DNA from: Hexactinellida sp. DTS-2022
Taxonomy: Eukaryota; Porifera; Hexactinellida
Reading direction: 5' to 3'
DNA length: 64,000 nucleotides
Assembly (NCBI GenBank): GCA_028753945.1
Contig: JAPNXP010000008.1
Location: forward strand, 2,666,001 to 2,730,000
Shown here: positions 22,551 to 32,978 of the stretch, piece by piece
Layout of the letters: each line of letters begins with the position of its first letter
Position numbering within the stretch: position 1 is the first letter of the stretch
Notes under the pieces: model-generated
Told to the model about the DNA's origin: nothing
Seen by the model: the letters and a program-made list of their open reading frames with translations, nothing else
The model's database searches: none
Program-made: the position numbers and the translations under genes

Positions 22551-23175
22551 GTTCTTTCAGTTCGTTCGTTAAGTTCGTTCATTCAGCTCATTCGTTCGTT
22601 CGTTCAGTTCGTTCAACTGACGTTCCGGAAACCGCTGGGGCGTTCGTTCAGTTCGTTCAGCGTAAATGGCACAAAAGTCCTGCGTTCAGTTCGTTCAGTT
22701 CAAGTTCAAAAAGTTCGTCCTTGAACTTTTCATTCCCTGGTGCTGGAGAATATCCCGCTCTTTTACAAATTTCTCCAATTTCGATTATTTGGTCCTGAAT
22801 TAAACGCAATGAACTCTGTGAAAGGCTAGTACCGGTGGTTAGAATAAATTTGATTATGTAAGAAATTACCACTGAAGAGCATCCAACCTTCAATGCATTA
22901 TTCAATAACTATGTATATAATATGGGCAATTACAATTATCAGATTATGTTCTGCGTAGGTCAGCTTTAGCTTTGTTTTGCTTTGAACGTGAACACATTAG
23001 TCTTCTTTGATCCCCTCTCGCTGAATTAGTCTTATTAAAGGATCCAAGAATCACCTTAAACCTTCCTTCACCCCAATGAAAATCAAATGCCCACATTTGT
23101 ATTGCATTTTTATCTTCTTCAAGGCTAATCCAGGGTCCAGAGGGAAATCCATCGGGTATCTGAATCTCTTTTTAT

Positions 23176-23838
23176 CAGTAATTTTCGTTTCAGTCCGTTT
23201 TGTACATTTCTATTCATTTCATTACTAAGCATATGCTACTGAGAGTGATCGATCTCTGTTTCAAGAGTACAATGATTATCCATACGAGGTAAACCTGGTT
23301 ATCAGTGTTTAGATATTACATATCATCTGGAGAGTAGATACTTGGATCTGTGTCAAGAGAGTGATCGCTTGAATTTAGAGAACTATTATAGTAGTCTTCA
23401 GCAATGGGAGGAAATTTAGAAGCATATGGATAAAATGCGAAGGTAGAATATCAGGATGAGCATACCTAATATTTCCACTCCCAACGTTATTGAACGTCAA
23501 CGTATTCCATTTGTAGATAGCGAATTGTTTTTGGAATATTGATAAATTATGAATTATAATCTACCATAAATTGTAAATTATTTGACTTTGTGTAGATTAT
23601 ATTTTTCGTTGCATCAATTGTTATTAACATTAGTGGTGTTTTACGACATCAGAACTTTGTTAAGTTATCTGTCGTTTGTTAAACTGTACTTTGTTTATTA
23701 TTAAGCCACCAGAGAAAGTGAGGTGGTGGCTTTTAGCCACCATCAAAATTTCATTTAATCGAGCACTGTTACACATCCTAAATTCATGTAAGTTGGTATG
23801 GAGTTCAATCCTAGTTTTTCGGTCCCTCGGGGTTCTCC
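23176..23838. other. Intergenic, nothing recognised
   Basis: AT-rich, with no convincing frame. If the exon at 23839-24236 is real, its 3' untranslated part would lie here in reverse. A TTTATT (AATAAA inverted) stands near 23694. Confidence 0.3.
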
Positions 23839-24236
23839 TTATAGTAGTTTAAATGAGGAGTGCACTTGGGACACACTCTGTAACTTCCCCGAGTGATCCA
23901 TATCTCGGGAGGGAGCTCTGGGAGAATACCATCTTTGGATGATATTCCGCACTTTCGTATGCGATTTCCAGAAAGAAAAGTCACTAAATATACCACCAAA
24001 ATTGAAGGATGCCCGTGATTGCCATTCAAAGTTTGACGATATAAACCAGTAATAAAAGGTTACTAATATAGCACTCGCCAATACAGGGATATACGGAAAC
24101 CCGGCGCCTGAAACTGTGGATTGCAAAATGCGACCGAAAACGGCGCCAGTGAATCCATGGTCCACAGCGACACCCCCAAAGAAGGGCGGGGCAATTATGG
24201 GGTGACGAAGCCAAAAATAGGCAAGGCAGGACTCCT
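23839..24236 (-). CDS. Possible terminal exon of an unknown membrane protein
   Basis: Read leftward, a 132-codon open frame has base composition richer in GC than its surroundings. It follows a good splice acceptor: a pyrimidine-rich tract, then GTTGACAG at about 24237-24244, phase 0. It encodes a glycine- and phenylalanine-rich stretch (A-P-P-F-F-G-G-V-A-V-D-H-G-F-T-G-A-V-F-G), then a hydrophobic segment likely to span the membrane (F-P-Y-I-P-V-L-A-S-A-I-L-V-T-F-Y-Y-W-F). A polar tail with many Ser, Lys and Arg ends at TAA 23839. I do not recognise the family. No upstream exon was identified to the right. It could be the last exon of a host gene or a piece of one carried by an element. Confidence 0.4.
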
Positions 24237-24244
24237 GTCAACCG

Positions 24245-24623
24245 GGGTTCGAGTACAAGAAAAAATTCAAGTGCTTTGAAGTGGATATGTATCTCAATAT
24301 AATGTAAAGTCAGCTAGTACTGTATAAATCAAATAATCACTTTTCGTGTCTTGTATTTCGGATATTTTTCCCTAGTCTATTTGCACGTTCATGATAACAA
24401 ATTGGTATCAACCGGTGCTATTCGAATTGAAGATTCTTTGAAGCGTCCAAAAATTGTGTTCATAGTAACCGGAAATTCGCATTATCCGTCTTCGTACTAA
24501 TGAGGTTATATTGTAGTATATTTCAATTTTTGAAATTAATTAGGATTTATTTAGTTTAAGTGCTCAAAAATATTTTAGGCGAGAACATTCAGGGGCTAAG
24601 GATTTTAAGAAACTATTGATGAA
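24245..24623. other. Intergenic, nothing recognised
   Basis: No gene or repeat end was found apart from a weak CAGGGGCTAAGG at about 24592. If the exon to the left is real, this would be its intron. Confidence 0.3.
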
Positions 24624-24950
24624 TCTATATTATTAAACTCGACTGTTGTTTGTTTGTGTGTGTGTGACCACTGTGTGTGTTTGTTTGTCCAGGTTGCATT
24701 AAAGCACAGGTGGGCAAAGTGCGGCCCGCTGGACAAATTTCTGCGGCCCGAGAGAGTTGTTTCAAATTATACTGAGTGCGGCCCGCTGAATTTTACATAG
24801 CACTTTTAGAATAAATCCCTCCTAGCTGATGCGTTCACCACGCATGCATCACATGAAAGACAACAATTTCGGTACATGGTTGAACCTTAGTGTTCAGACA
24901 TGCTAAATTTGTCATCTATTGTCAGCTACTACAATGAATAGTTGATAATC

Positions 24951-25420
24951 CAGTGGCGGCGGAAGCATTTAGATGTAGGTGCGAGCACTCCTCATTTAGG
25001 CCCAAAAAACAAAAAAAAGGCCCAAATAATAGCTGACTAAGTGACTATTAATATAGTACATAATTACAGAATTTACAGTTTACCCCGCTTAATAGGGTCA
25101 CATCGGGAGTCGGGACCAGGCCATTTTGAGCCGATTAAGCGGAATAAAGGTGTTGGCCCGATTAACCGGAGTAATTTAACGCTATATAAATATTTCTGTT
25201 TCTAGCCAAGTGACCCGATTTGTCAGGTTGATCCGATTAACCAGTTGCTCTATTAAGCGGAGTCTACTGTATCTATTAAACCCAAATATAATATCTGAAT
25301 ATTCTGATCACTGGTGTTATAAATGCAGTTGATGCCCTTAAAAATAATTAGGCCCAAATTTTCTGAGAAAATATAGGTGCGAGCATGCTCGCAATGCTCG
25401 CAGTGCTTCCGCCGCCTATG
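24951..25420. mobile_element. hAT MITE, duplication TGATAATC
   Basis: Ends CAGTGGCGGCGGAAGCA and, inverted, CATAGGCGGCGGAAGCA. They are bordered by the perfect duplication TGATAATC (24943-24950 and 25421-25428). GCGAGCA motifs repeat inside the right end. A pogo MITE is nested inside. Confidence 0.9.
25076..25269. mobile_element. pogo-like MITE, CCGCTTAAT family
   Basis: Ends CAGTTTACCCCGCTTAATAG and, inverted, CAGTAGACTCCGCTTAATAG, with TA on both sides. The family includes 10692-10759 and 45313-45495. It is nested in the MITE at 24951-25420. Confidence 0.85.
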
Positions 25421-25659
25421 TGATAATCTATTGTCGCCTACAACAATGAATAGTTAGTGATGAATAATTGATAATCTATTGTCGCCTACTACAATGAATA
25501 GTATGTGATAAATATTTGATAATCAATTGTCGCCTAATAAAATGAATAGTTAGTGAGAATAGTTGATAATCAATTGTCACCTACGATTAATTGGTTGTAA
25601 TGATATGTTCGTGATGAATGGTCTTGCTTCCGCTAAAGTTGGGTCGATATATTTTACTG

Positions 25660-27804
25660 TGCCGACTATACTATAGTATAGTGGCCCAGTTCTAATCTTA
25701 ATTAATGCTTTGGTATATTATTATTATTACTGTGCCGACTATACTATAGTATAGTGGCCCAGTTCTAATATTACTGCCTTGGTTATTATTATTATTCTTA
25801 TTCTTCCGAGCTCATCCACAGAACAGAGTTTAATTAACTAAGAACCCAAAATTTCAGGATATGTGTCTCATGGGTTACAGATGTGCACCTGGGGTCACGA
25901 TTTTTGATTAATTTTTTTTGGACACATTTTTGCACCTGTTTAATATTTAAACAGGTACAATAAATAGTACCCGAATATTCAATTTATATGCATTCGATAG
26001 AGAATTAAATTCTACACCTTTTCACAGTGCACGAATTTTCAAATTGGGCTTCGTTTGTGCCACAATTGACTTGCAAATTCCCTTTGTTTACTAACACTTC
26101 AGTTCAATTGAAAGTGTTATATCTAATTCTATTGTTTCAACTTGTGATAATTATATTGATTCTACTTGTGAGATCGAGTAGGCTTCTATTTTCCAATTGA
26201 AAACTAAGATTTTACATTCCATAACAACGACAGATTATGTGATTAAATTTATTTCTGCGAGAATATTCTTGCACAATGGATATGTTATGGGCAATATGCG
26301 AAACTGGGCATTTTGCATAATGCCCAGGCAAAATGCAAAATGCTGGTTTTTGTAGCATTTTGCATATTGCCTGGGCATTATGCATAATGCTGGTTTTAGT
26401 AGCAATTTGCATATTGCCTGGGCATTATGCATAATACTGGTTTTTGCAGCAATTTGCATAATGTCATCATACCAACCAGACAATTTGCATAATGTCCAGC
26501 AATATGCAGAATGTCCAGCAACATGCAAAGTAACTTTCACATAGTGATAAATTTTTGAGAATTGTTTAATGTTGTTTGTTCGAACTTAATTGAAAACAAT
26601 TAAATGTCTACTAAGGGGGGGCCCATCTGAAATTGTTGTATTTACTATCCGGCTAAATTGAATTTATATTAATAATACAGAATGTAACAAGTATGAATTG
26701 CATATTGCCAATTTGATATGACAGTATTATGCAAATTGTCTGGACATTATGCATATTGCATATTATTGCTGGACATTGTGCTAATAGTCTGTTGGTATGA
26801 TGGCATTATGCAAATTGCTGGACATTGTGCAAATTGTCAGGTTGGTATGATGGCATTATGCAAATTGCTGGACATTATGCAAATTGTCAGGTTGGAATGA
26901 TGGCATCATGCAAATTGCTACAAAAACCAGCATTATGCATAATGCCCAGGCAATATGCAAATTGCTACAAAAACCAGCATTTTTGCATATTGCCTGGACA
27001 TTATGCAAAATGCCCAGTTTCGCATATTGCCCATAACAGATACTCTGACATATTTAATTCTAATTAATTCGCTCTGTGTTTAACTCATAGAGACGGTTCC
27101 AATTAGATTATTGGGGTTATCGAGTGCCTGAATTCAAATATTATTGTGAAATTCAATTTAAATTAAGAATTATTACAAATTATTGAACTTCATTTATTTA
27201 GCTGTACATAATAATTGTGTTAAAGTATTAATAAATTAATTAAATTTATACTAATTAGCTAAATTTCATTAATCTCAGAGATGATACAAGATAGAAACAA
27301 ACTTTCAATTTATCAATTGGTCCTTATGCCACATACCACCTATACAAGTGGGTCTTGACACCTTGAGGTGATGATTACATAGATTAAAAAAAGTGTTTTT
27401 ACAATTTTGTGCATTATTTATTTCGAATGGGTTGGTTGGTGTTGAGTGAACACCCAACACGCACATAAAAAATGCTGACTCATCACTTATTACATTCTAC
27501 TGAAACTTGAATAACTCTAAATTGAAGTGAGCTAAATGGAAACTTCCATCACTCAAAGGGTCGTTGCCTTCTGGAACACCTTTCTGAAATAATTTTTCAC
27601 CTGGGGTTACGATTTTTGATTAACAAATTTTGGACAAATTTTTAACACCTTTCAAAGAATTTTTGGTCCATAACTAAAAAATGTTATACTAAACCCTCAA
27701 TTTTTATTTTATCATTGGATTCACCATAAAATTCTGCGTTGGATGGGAGTAGACAAATTTTAATAAAGGGTTTAATTTCTGCCATAAATGGGGGTTGAAA
27801 TTTC
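25660..27804 (+). repeat. Family X copy, left part, with duplicated tag
   Basis: Begins with two tags 71 bp apart, each ACTGTGCCGACTATACTATA extending to TAGTATAGTGGCCCAG (25660 and 25731). Then come the TCATGGGTTACAGATGTGCA segment, the TCGAGTAGGCTTCTATTTTC segment and, after the fold-back insert 26283-27038, the GACACCTTGAGGTGATGAT and GGTTGGTTGGTGTTG segments. The copy is cut by the MULE at 27805-29546 and resumes at 29547. Confidence 0.65.
26283..27038. mobile_element. Fold-back element with TGTT...AACA ends, TSD GATA
   Basis: A 756-bp element starting TGTTATGGGCAATATGCG and ending in its inverse. Arms of 250-330 bp are made of permuted 10-mers such as GCATTATGCA, GCATATTGCC and TGCTGGACAT. 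The 4-bp sequence GATA flanks both ends (26279-26282, 27039-27042). The related family X copy near 60115-60140 has the uninterrupted sequence (CAATGGATAC, then CTGACATATTT), which proves the insertion. Short frames run through it but only reflect the repeats. Confidence 0.9.
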
Positions 27805-29546
27805 GAATTATTCCCACCTCGCCTACTGCCGTTTCGCCTACTCCCATTTCGCCTACTAACTGTAATATAGTGCCATTTCGCCTACTAATTGTGAATGGTA
27901 ATCAAAATCATTATGTTTATTAATGTAGATTTCAAAAGAAGAATAAGTATTAGAATATGAAATTAGCCCTTTAAAATATTGTATGGAAAGATATACCGCT
28001 CACAAATTCACCGAGAGTTATTGTGTTTGTTAAGAATTTTTCTTTAAGATTTTGTATCCTCTTATCCTTTTCTATATCTTTGTTTGCTCTCCTTGGTGGT
28101 TTTGCACCACTTGCTAGTTGTGCTAGGGTCACCTCTGTATCTGCCTGTTCTTGTTTGAACAATGTCACTATTTCGAAGACATTAGGATGCGTGCAATGCG
28201 CTTCAACTTATCATGCCAGCCCTCTAAGTGGTTGTTCGTTCTTGGGGTGTGTACTTCGAGCTCAAACACATTCCATAAGGTTGGTGGAAATGGACCTACT
28301 AACCATGTGTCTTCAAAATATTTATTGAATTCATTGATTCCCATATGAACATGAAGACCTGACTTAATATCTTGCCAAGCGAGTCGCACTAGATGCACGG
28401 GTATAAATGCAAGAGCAGCTGTTTTTCGAAAGAATTGGCCTATTGACTCATCTTCTCTGTATGCAATTTGAAGACCCAATGTATTCAGTTTCCTATTTAT
28501 GGCCTGTGTAAAATGAAAAAAACAGCCCCTCACCTTAGTAAGTGGAAAAGCTAGCTGAATTGCCTGTATCAGAGCAATCTCAAAATCTGTAACAACCTCA
28601 GTGGGTCTGAGGTTGAAACCTATCTCTCCAGCCTTGAGTATGAGAAGCTCCAATGCACGGAGATAAAGAATTCTTGACTTTCCTGGAAGGAGACAGTATA
28701 CGAAAGGAAATTGCTTTCCATTCTTAAAGGCGTGCAATGTGAATATTTGATAAAATATACTAGGGCATGTTTGAAATGTACCGTCCATATAGATTATGTC
28801 AGCATTTGATAGATATCTCAAGTTGTCAGATGTCGTAAAGATGACCATCCTATCATTTCCATTTCCATCTTCTATCAGCAAGAATTGCTCCCCTTATGGG
28901 TTCTCATCCATTCACCTTCGAAATGGACCTCACTTCTGTATTTTGGTAGTGGTGGTACCCGTTCCCTTCGAATCCTATACAATACAGACTTGATTGATGG
29001 AAAGGTAGGAAGGTGAGCTGCTACTATATCACGATTTTCTTGTGTCGAAATTTCAACAATATTCTTCTGGTAGATAGATGGAATAGGATCAACAGTCTCT
29101 TTCACGCTTATTTTCATTTTATCTATTGATTTAATGGAAATCATTTCCGCTTCATTTGATGGGTGATTGTGCTTATCCGCTCTGGTTGATAATATTGTCC
29201 CATCTAAACTCGTTATTGATCCACCACAACTGCGATTCTTCGCACATCTCCAAAAGATGCGACCATCCCGACCTCTCCTGTTGATATTATAAATATATCC
29301 TTCATAGACAAGTGCACGAGAACCTCGAGATGTAGTAACAAATTCCATAAGACAGAAATTAACCTTAAACCTTTGTTCTAAATTTTATTTATAATATTCA
29401 CTATGTTATGAAGATTAGGCAACAATACCATTAATGTATTGTTGAGCGAAAACCTGCAACATTCTGTGATAAATCAATCAGTAGGCGAAATGGCACTATA
29501 TTACATTTAGTAGGCAAAAAGGGAGTAGGCGAAGCCGGAATAGCCA
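27805..29546 (-). mobile_element. MULE transposon 2, subrepeat TIRs, TSD GAAATTTC
   Basis: A 1.74-kb element. Its inverted ends (about 27811-27892 and 29475-29546) consist of three to four short units containing TTTCGCCTACT, plus a shared ACTGTAATATAGTGCCATTT segment. GAAATTTC flanks it on both sides (27797-27804 and 29547-29554). The family X copy at 59637 has one uninterrupted GAAATTTCTTTG at this point, so the insertion is proved. It carries one transposase gene, broken by two frameshifts. Confidence 0.9.
27971..29348 (-). pseudogene. FLYWCH zinc finger / MULE transposase, two frameshifts
   Basis: Starts at ATG 29348. Residues 1-60 form a FLYWCH finger: S-R-A-L-V-Y-E-G-Y-I-Y, F-W-R-C-A-K-N-R-S-C-G-G, then K-H-N-H. 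A one-base shift in a G run near 28878 precedes the transposase core: MDGTFQTCP with the first Asp, VTDFE with the second, a G-C-F-F-H-F-T-Q segment and T-N-N-H-L-E-G-W-H with the probable Glu. A second shift near 28168 leads to the C-terminal tail, which ends at 27971. Only two small changes separate it from an open gene, so it decayed recently compared with the MULEs at 1.2 and 53 kb. Confidence 0.9.
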
Positions 29547-30478
29547 GAAATTTCTTTGTTTACTCACACTTCAATTTCAGTAAACTGGTAAATATAATTC
29601 TATTGTTTCAACTTGCGATAAATATATTGATTTAACTTAGAAATTCCAGCTGGCTTCTATTTAATTGTAGTATTACTATACAATGGATAAAATAAAATAA
29701 TATAATACAAGGAATTTGTTGACTCAACTCACCAACCGTGGATAACATTGCTAAAATAAATAACTAATAATATAATTTATTATCAATACATAATGAATGA
29801 ATGGCATTAAACTCAAGATGGTTTATGATAGAAACAAACTTCAAATTTATCTACCGTTCCTTGTGACTCGGACCAATTAACAAATGGTTCTTGACACCTT
29901 GAGGCGTTGATGACTTGGCGAAAAATAATCCAAAATTGCAGCCTGTGCCGACAGCATGTTCCTTTGGAGGCACTATCAATAAAACACCATCAAAATATTA
30001 GGGCTGAAACGAATATTCGAAATGTAACGAACGAACCTTTTTCTAAACGAACGAATATTCGAATATTCGTTCGTTTGGATGACTAAGCATTAAATCATTT
30101 TCTAGAGACAAAATACATTAGAAAAAAGGTTTTTGATCATGTTACAATGGTATAATAATAGTTACAAAGTGTATTGGACACAAGTTAGCTAGTAATCAGC
30201 TAGTTTAAGTGGGAATTTAGATTTACGATATCTCTAAGCTATACAAAAGTCTTGTTGTTGTCCAAAATTAGTCAACGAATATCCGTTTCAATCTAATATT
30301 CGTCCAAACGAATATTCGTTTCGTGACGAATATTCGTTTGCAAACGAAAGAATATTCGTTCAATCATTTCGAACGAATATTCGAATATTTGGTATATTCG
30401 TTTCAGCCCTACAAAATATAGTGGCACCAAAGGAACATGCGTCGGCACAGGCTGCAATTTTGGATTTTTTCATTATAT
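29547..30478 (+). repeat. Family X copy, right part, hairpin split by a MITE
   Basis: Continues the family X copy after the MULE. The AATTGCAGC hairpin runs from 29927 to 30470, but its loop contains the hAT MITE 29999-30411. The intact hairpin at 60680-60805 shows the unsplit form. Confidence 0.65.
29999..30411. mobile_element. hAT (Ac-like end) MITE, TSD CAAAATAT
   Basis: Ends TAGGGCTGAAACGAATAT and, inverted, TAGGGCTGAAACGAATATAC, bordered by the perfect duplication CAAAATAT (29991-29998 and 30412-30419). ACGAATATTCG palindromes repeat along both halves. The empty site is seen in the family X hairpin near 60737. A TAGGG start is known from Ac-type hAT elements. Confidence 0.92.
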
Positions 30479-30688
30479 TAATAAAAGTACTTAAGATCTG
30501 AGTGATCTGAGTTACTTAAGATCTGAGTGTTAGGTAGTAAGTGCTTTTATAATAAACTGAGAAACAAAAGATAAAAAATCAACTTCAAAGTTTAAATACT
30601 AGACTTAAAATGTATAATAGTAGCAGAATATACCCTCAAATTTTTGCGGCCCGCTAAGTTAACCTAAAATTTCAAAACGTCCCGAGAC

Positions 30689-31415
30689 CAGGCCTGGGGT
30701 CAATTACTCTAAAATGTAATATATTACTATTACTATTACCTATATTTCTTCCTATTACTATTACTATTACAATTACATTATTATAATATGTAATATATTA
30801 CTATTACTATTACAAATTACTAGACATTACTAAGACTTTGCTATGATTCAGAATGTCTGAAGTTTATTATTTTAAATGATTATCCCACACAAACAAAACC
30901 AAGGTTCTCGCTAGGCCTCTATCAAAAGGTGCATGCCCTTCTTGAATGCTATTGTACCCTTTATTCACATGTCGTAAGTGGGCATGTGCCCTTCGAGTCA
31001 ATATTATTTTTTGAAGGTTTCATTAAAACATTGACATTAAGTAATATCTCACTCTCATGTACCCTTACAACAAAAAATCCTGGCAAGAACCCTGAACAAA
31101 ACATATTATCTAATCTAAGCAAACAACTAATTTCAATAAAACAACTAATTTTAATAAAGTGACAAATTCAAAACGATAATCATCTTGCCTTAATTTTATT
31201 TTAACAACTTCCTATTTCTTCACGAAAAATCAAATAAGCCAGTCCGAAGTTATAGAATTGTAATAGATAATTCCTATTACAATAGGTTCTATTACTATTA
31301 CTATTACTATTACATCCTATTTGAAACACTATTACTTATTACTATTACTATTACTTCTAAAATGTAATCGTTACTAATACAATTACTATTACATATTATT
31401 ATTACCCCAGGCCTG
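30689..31415. mobile_element. hAT MITE with ATTACT arrays, TSD CCCGAGAC
   Basis: Ends CAGGCCTGGGGTCAATTAC and, inverted, CAGGCCTGGGGTAATAATAA, bordered by the perfect duplication CCCGAGAC (30681-30688 and 31416-31423). Inside both ends are arrays of ATTACT/ATTACA triplet pairs. The central part has no recognised gene. Confidence 0.9.
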
Positions 31416-31508
31416 CCCGAGACAGAACATTTTTTCCCACCCCTGCGTTAAAGTGATGGAGGAACAGAAACTGCATATATATACGAGATAGAAACTAAAT
31501 TCCAAATG

Positions 31509-31700
31509 CAGTCAGGTCTGCTTATTATGAACAAGATTTCGTCTGCTTAATATGAAGAATTTTATCATGAATTTTTATTATGTCCCAATTTAACAACTTA
31601 CATAGGGGTTGTATTAAGTTGAGTTCGCTTATTATGAAGTCTCTCTATTATGAACACAATTTTAGGTCCCTTGACTGTTCATAATAAAAGAACCTGACTG
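31509..31700. mobile_element. pogo-like MITE, CAGTCAGG family
   Basis: Ends CAGTCAGGTCTGCTTATTAT and, inverted, CAGTCAGGTTCTTTTATTAT. It is inserted in Helitron-like family B. The same family is at 56346-56542, where a TA duplication is clear. Here the flanking bases have changed. Confidence 0.8.
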
Positions 31701-32008
31701 TGTTATAATAGGTAAACAAGTACGTATGCTGATTTCAAATTTCGCATTTTTTAATTTTAATATGAATATTGTTGTTGTTGTTTTCAAAAGGTAACAAATT
31801 AATGAAAATTCAAAATCACCCTAGATGTTTGCTTTCACGGGTATTATAGCTAAACAAGTTAAAGGTATGGAAATGATAGGAAAGGATGTTTTACTAACTC
31901 TATCATCAATGGTTTTAGTTTTTAGTGAGGAGTAAGGCCGCATAGCGGCAGTTAACTTGAGGTGCGTAGCACCGATCCGTCGCAAAGCGACCGAGACCGA
32001 AGGCTCCT

Positions 32009-32384
32009 ATTAAATAAATAACAACTTAGAATAGTTTATAACTGCAACTATTAATAATCGATTATCACTGGGTAACTGGAATGGCAGGGGCGTATCGAGC
32101 CATTTACCTGGAGGATGTAGTCCTCAATCGGCGCAGACTTTTACAATATTTTTAATTATAGTATAAGATCCACTATTTTCAGGAAATAGAATACACCAGG
32201 GTGTTTTGAGGCCGATCTTGGTGTAAATTTTGCACAAAATGTTTTGGAGTAACACCACGATTCGGGTCGGCCGTGGCCGCTGCAGTCTATAAAAAAACCC
32301 AAGGTCTCTAAAAAAAAAACCTGGAATACACAGTATTGATTTATATTAAAACATGGATAAGATCTTTACATGCATGCCAATATA
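32009..32384. other. Nothing recognised
   Basis: No coding frame or known repeat end. The start follows the hairpin cluster of the Helitron-like element. Confidence 0.3.
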
Positions 32385-32978
32385 CAGTAGAACCTCGTTA
32401 ATACGAGCACCAACGGACGTTAAAATTTTGTTAGCATTATCCAGAGTTCATATTAACCGGAGCAAGGGTGGGGTTGGTTAACCGATCTAAGTTTACGGTT
32501 ACAATTCGATTTCTCGCCACGGTTAACCGCCCATCCTACTCAATACCATAAATCCTTTATAAATTTTTTATTATACTACAGAATAAGACTCAGCTGTATA
32601 AAGTATAACCGCATAAGTATATTAACAGAAAAATTTCGTGCTTTAGTAAATTTAAATAAATGTTGTCTAAGAAAATTTATTAAGTGGCGATGAGAAATGG
32701 ATTTAGGACTTACATATTCTGATAAAATTCAAATATTTTAATACTTTTTACATTAATTTCACAATAACTCTCCTGATATTCATCAGACCGGCTAACTGGT
32801 TAATAAAATCTCTAACCGTTAACCGATGTCAACAACGGCTAACGTTAGCCGGTTAACTGAATGCAGCCTTGACCAGAGTAAAATCCATTGTAGCTTGTAG
32901 GGACCTGATTCTGTGGAACTGATTGTCGTCTTATCCGCGAAATGAAATTACTGTGTTCGTACTAACGAGATTCTACTG
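32385..32978. mobile_element. pogo/Tigger-like MITE with nested MITE
   Basis: Ends CAGTAGAACCTCGTTAATAC and, inverted, CAGTAGAATCTCGTTAGTAC, with TA on both sides. It is the same family as 16720-16903 but is enlarged by the GGTTAACC MITE at 32463-32871. Confidence 0.85.
32463..32871. mobile_element. MITE rich in GGTTAACC, nested
   Basis: Ends CAAGGGTGGGGTTGGTTAAC and, inverted, CAAGGCTGCATTCAGTTAAC. Same family as 10817-11235 in opposite orientation. Flanks ACCGGAG and ACCAGAG are a degraded target duplication. Confidence 0.8.

Larger units (their letters stand above)
21083..22739. mobile_element. hAT-like element made of GTTCGTTCA arrays
   Basis: Ends CAGGGAATGAAAtATTCACG and, inverted, CAGGGAATGAAAAGTTCAAG. 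The original duplication GTGCTGGA survives at 20900-20907 and 22740-22747. Next to both ends are long arrays of GTTCAGTTCGTTCA, inverted relative to each other. It holds a mariner MITE (21299-22015) and a fold-back element (22108-22550). Relatives are at 37868-38182 and 49761-50349. Confidence 0.85.
19000..23175 (-). pseudogene. MULE transposase with FAR1-like N-terminus, interrupted
   Basis: Read leftward from about 23175, a FAR1-like DNA-binding segment (W-A-F-D-F-H-W-G-E-G-R-F-K-V, later C-S-R-S-K) is followed by I-G-E-I-C-K-R-A-G-Y-S-P-A at about 22740. The frame resumes at 20909 after 1.8 kb of inserted MITEs. Next comes L-L-F-D-T-S-H-A-T-N-R-Y-G (first catalytic Asp, about 20630, itself split by a MITE), then V-D-K-H-G-R-T-I-I-L-A, D-E-T-G-E-S-F-I-W and I-V-T-D-G-D (second Asp). 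This order is that of FAR1/MULE-type transposases. Stops and frameshifts are frequent, and the C-terminal end near 19000 is uncertain. It is a different MULE lineage from the FLYWCH ones at 1.2, 28 and 53 kb. Confidence 0.65.
24915..25600. repeat. Tandem repeat of about 50-60 bp, split by a MITE
   Basis: Four to five copies of a unit with GATAATCTATTGTCGCCTAC and ACAATGAATAGT. The first copy is separated from the rest by the MITE at 24951-25420, whose target duplication TGATAATC lies within the unit. Confidence 0.75.
24707..31445. mobile_element. hAT element carrying nested MULE and MITEs
   Basis: Ends CAGGTGGGCAAAGTGCGGCC and, inverted, CAGGGGTGGGAAAAAATG. GCGGCCCGCT motifs lie inside both ends (24720 and 30650). 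CATTAAAG (24697-24704) and CGTTAAAG (31446-31453) are the target copies (7 of 8), with two extra bases CA at the left junction. CAGGGGTGGGCAAA with GCGGCCCG is a familiar hAT terminus in animals. No transposase of its own is seen. Most of the 6.7 kb is later insertions. Confidence 0.75.
24624..32008 (+). mobile_element. Helitron-like element (family B) with nested load
   Basis: It starts TCTATATTATTAAACTCG followed by GTTTGTTTGTGTG. It resumes at 31446 after a hAT insertion (TTAAAGTGATGG). It ends near 32008 with a row of four small hairpins: GCCGCATAGCGGC, GGTGCGTAGCACC, GTCGCAAAGCGAC and GAGACCGAAGGCTC. The same start and end occur in reverse at 9797-11366. No Rep/helicase frame is present. 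Without the inserts the element would be roughly 600 bp. Confidence 0.5.

Noticed and set aside
24624-24706. Retroviral or LTR end
   Set aside because: No TG...CA direct terminal repeats, primer-binding site or polyprotein were found; the start matches the Helitron-like family B instead.
26212-27067. Open frames with repeated H-N-A-Q-A-I-C-K words
   Set aside because: They only translate the GCATTATGCA repeats of a fold-back element.
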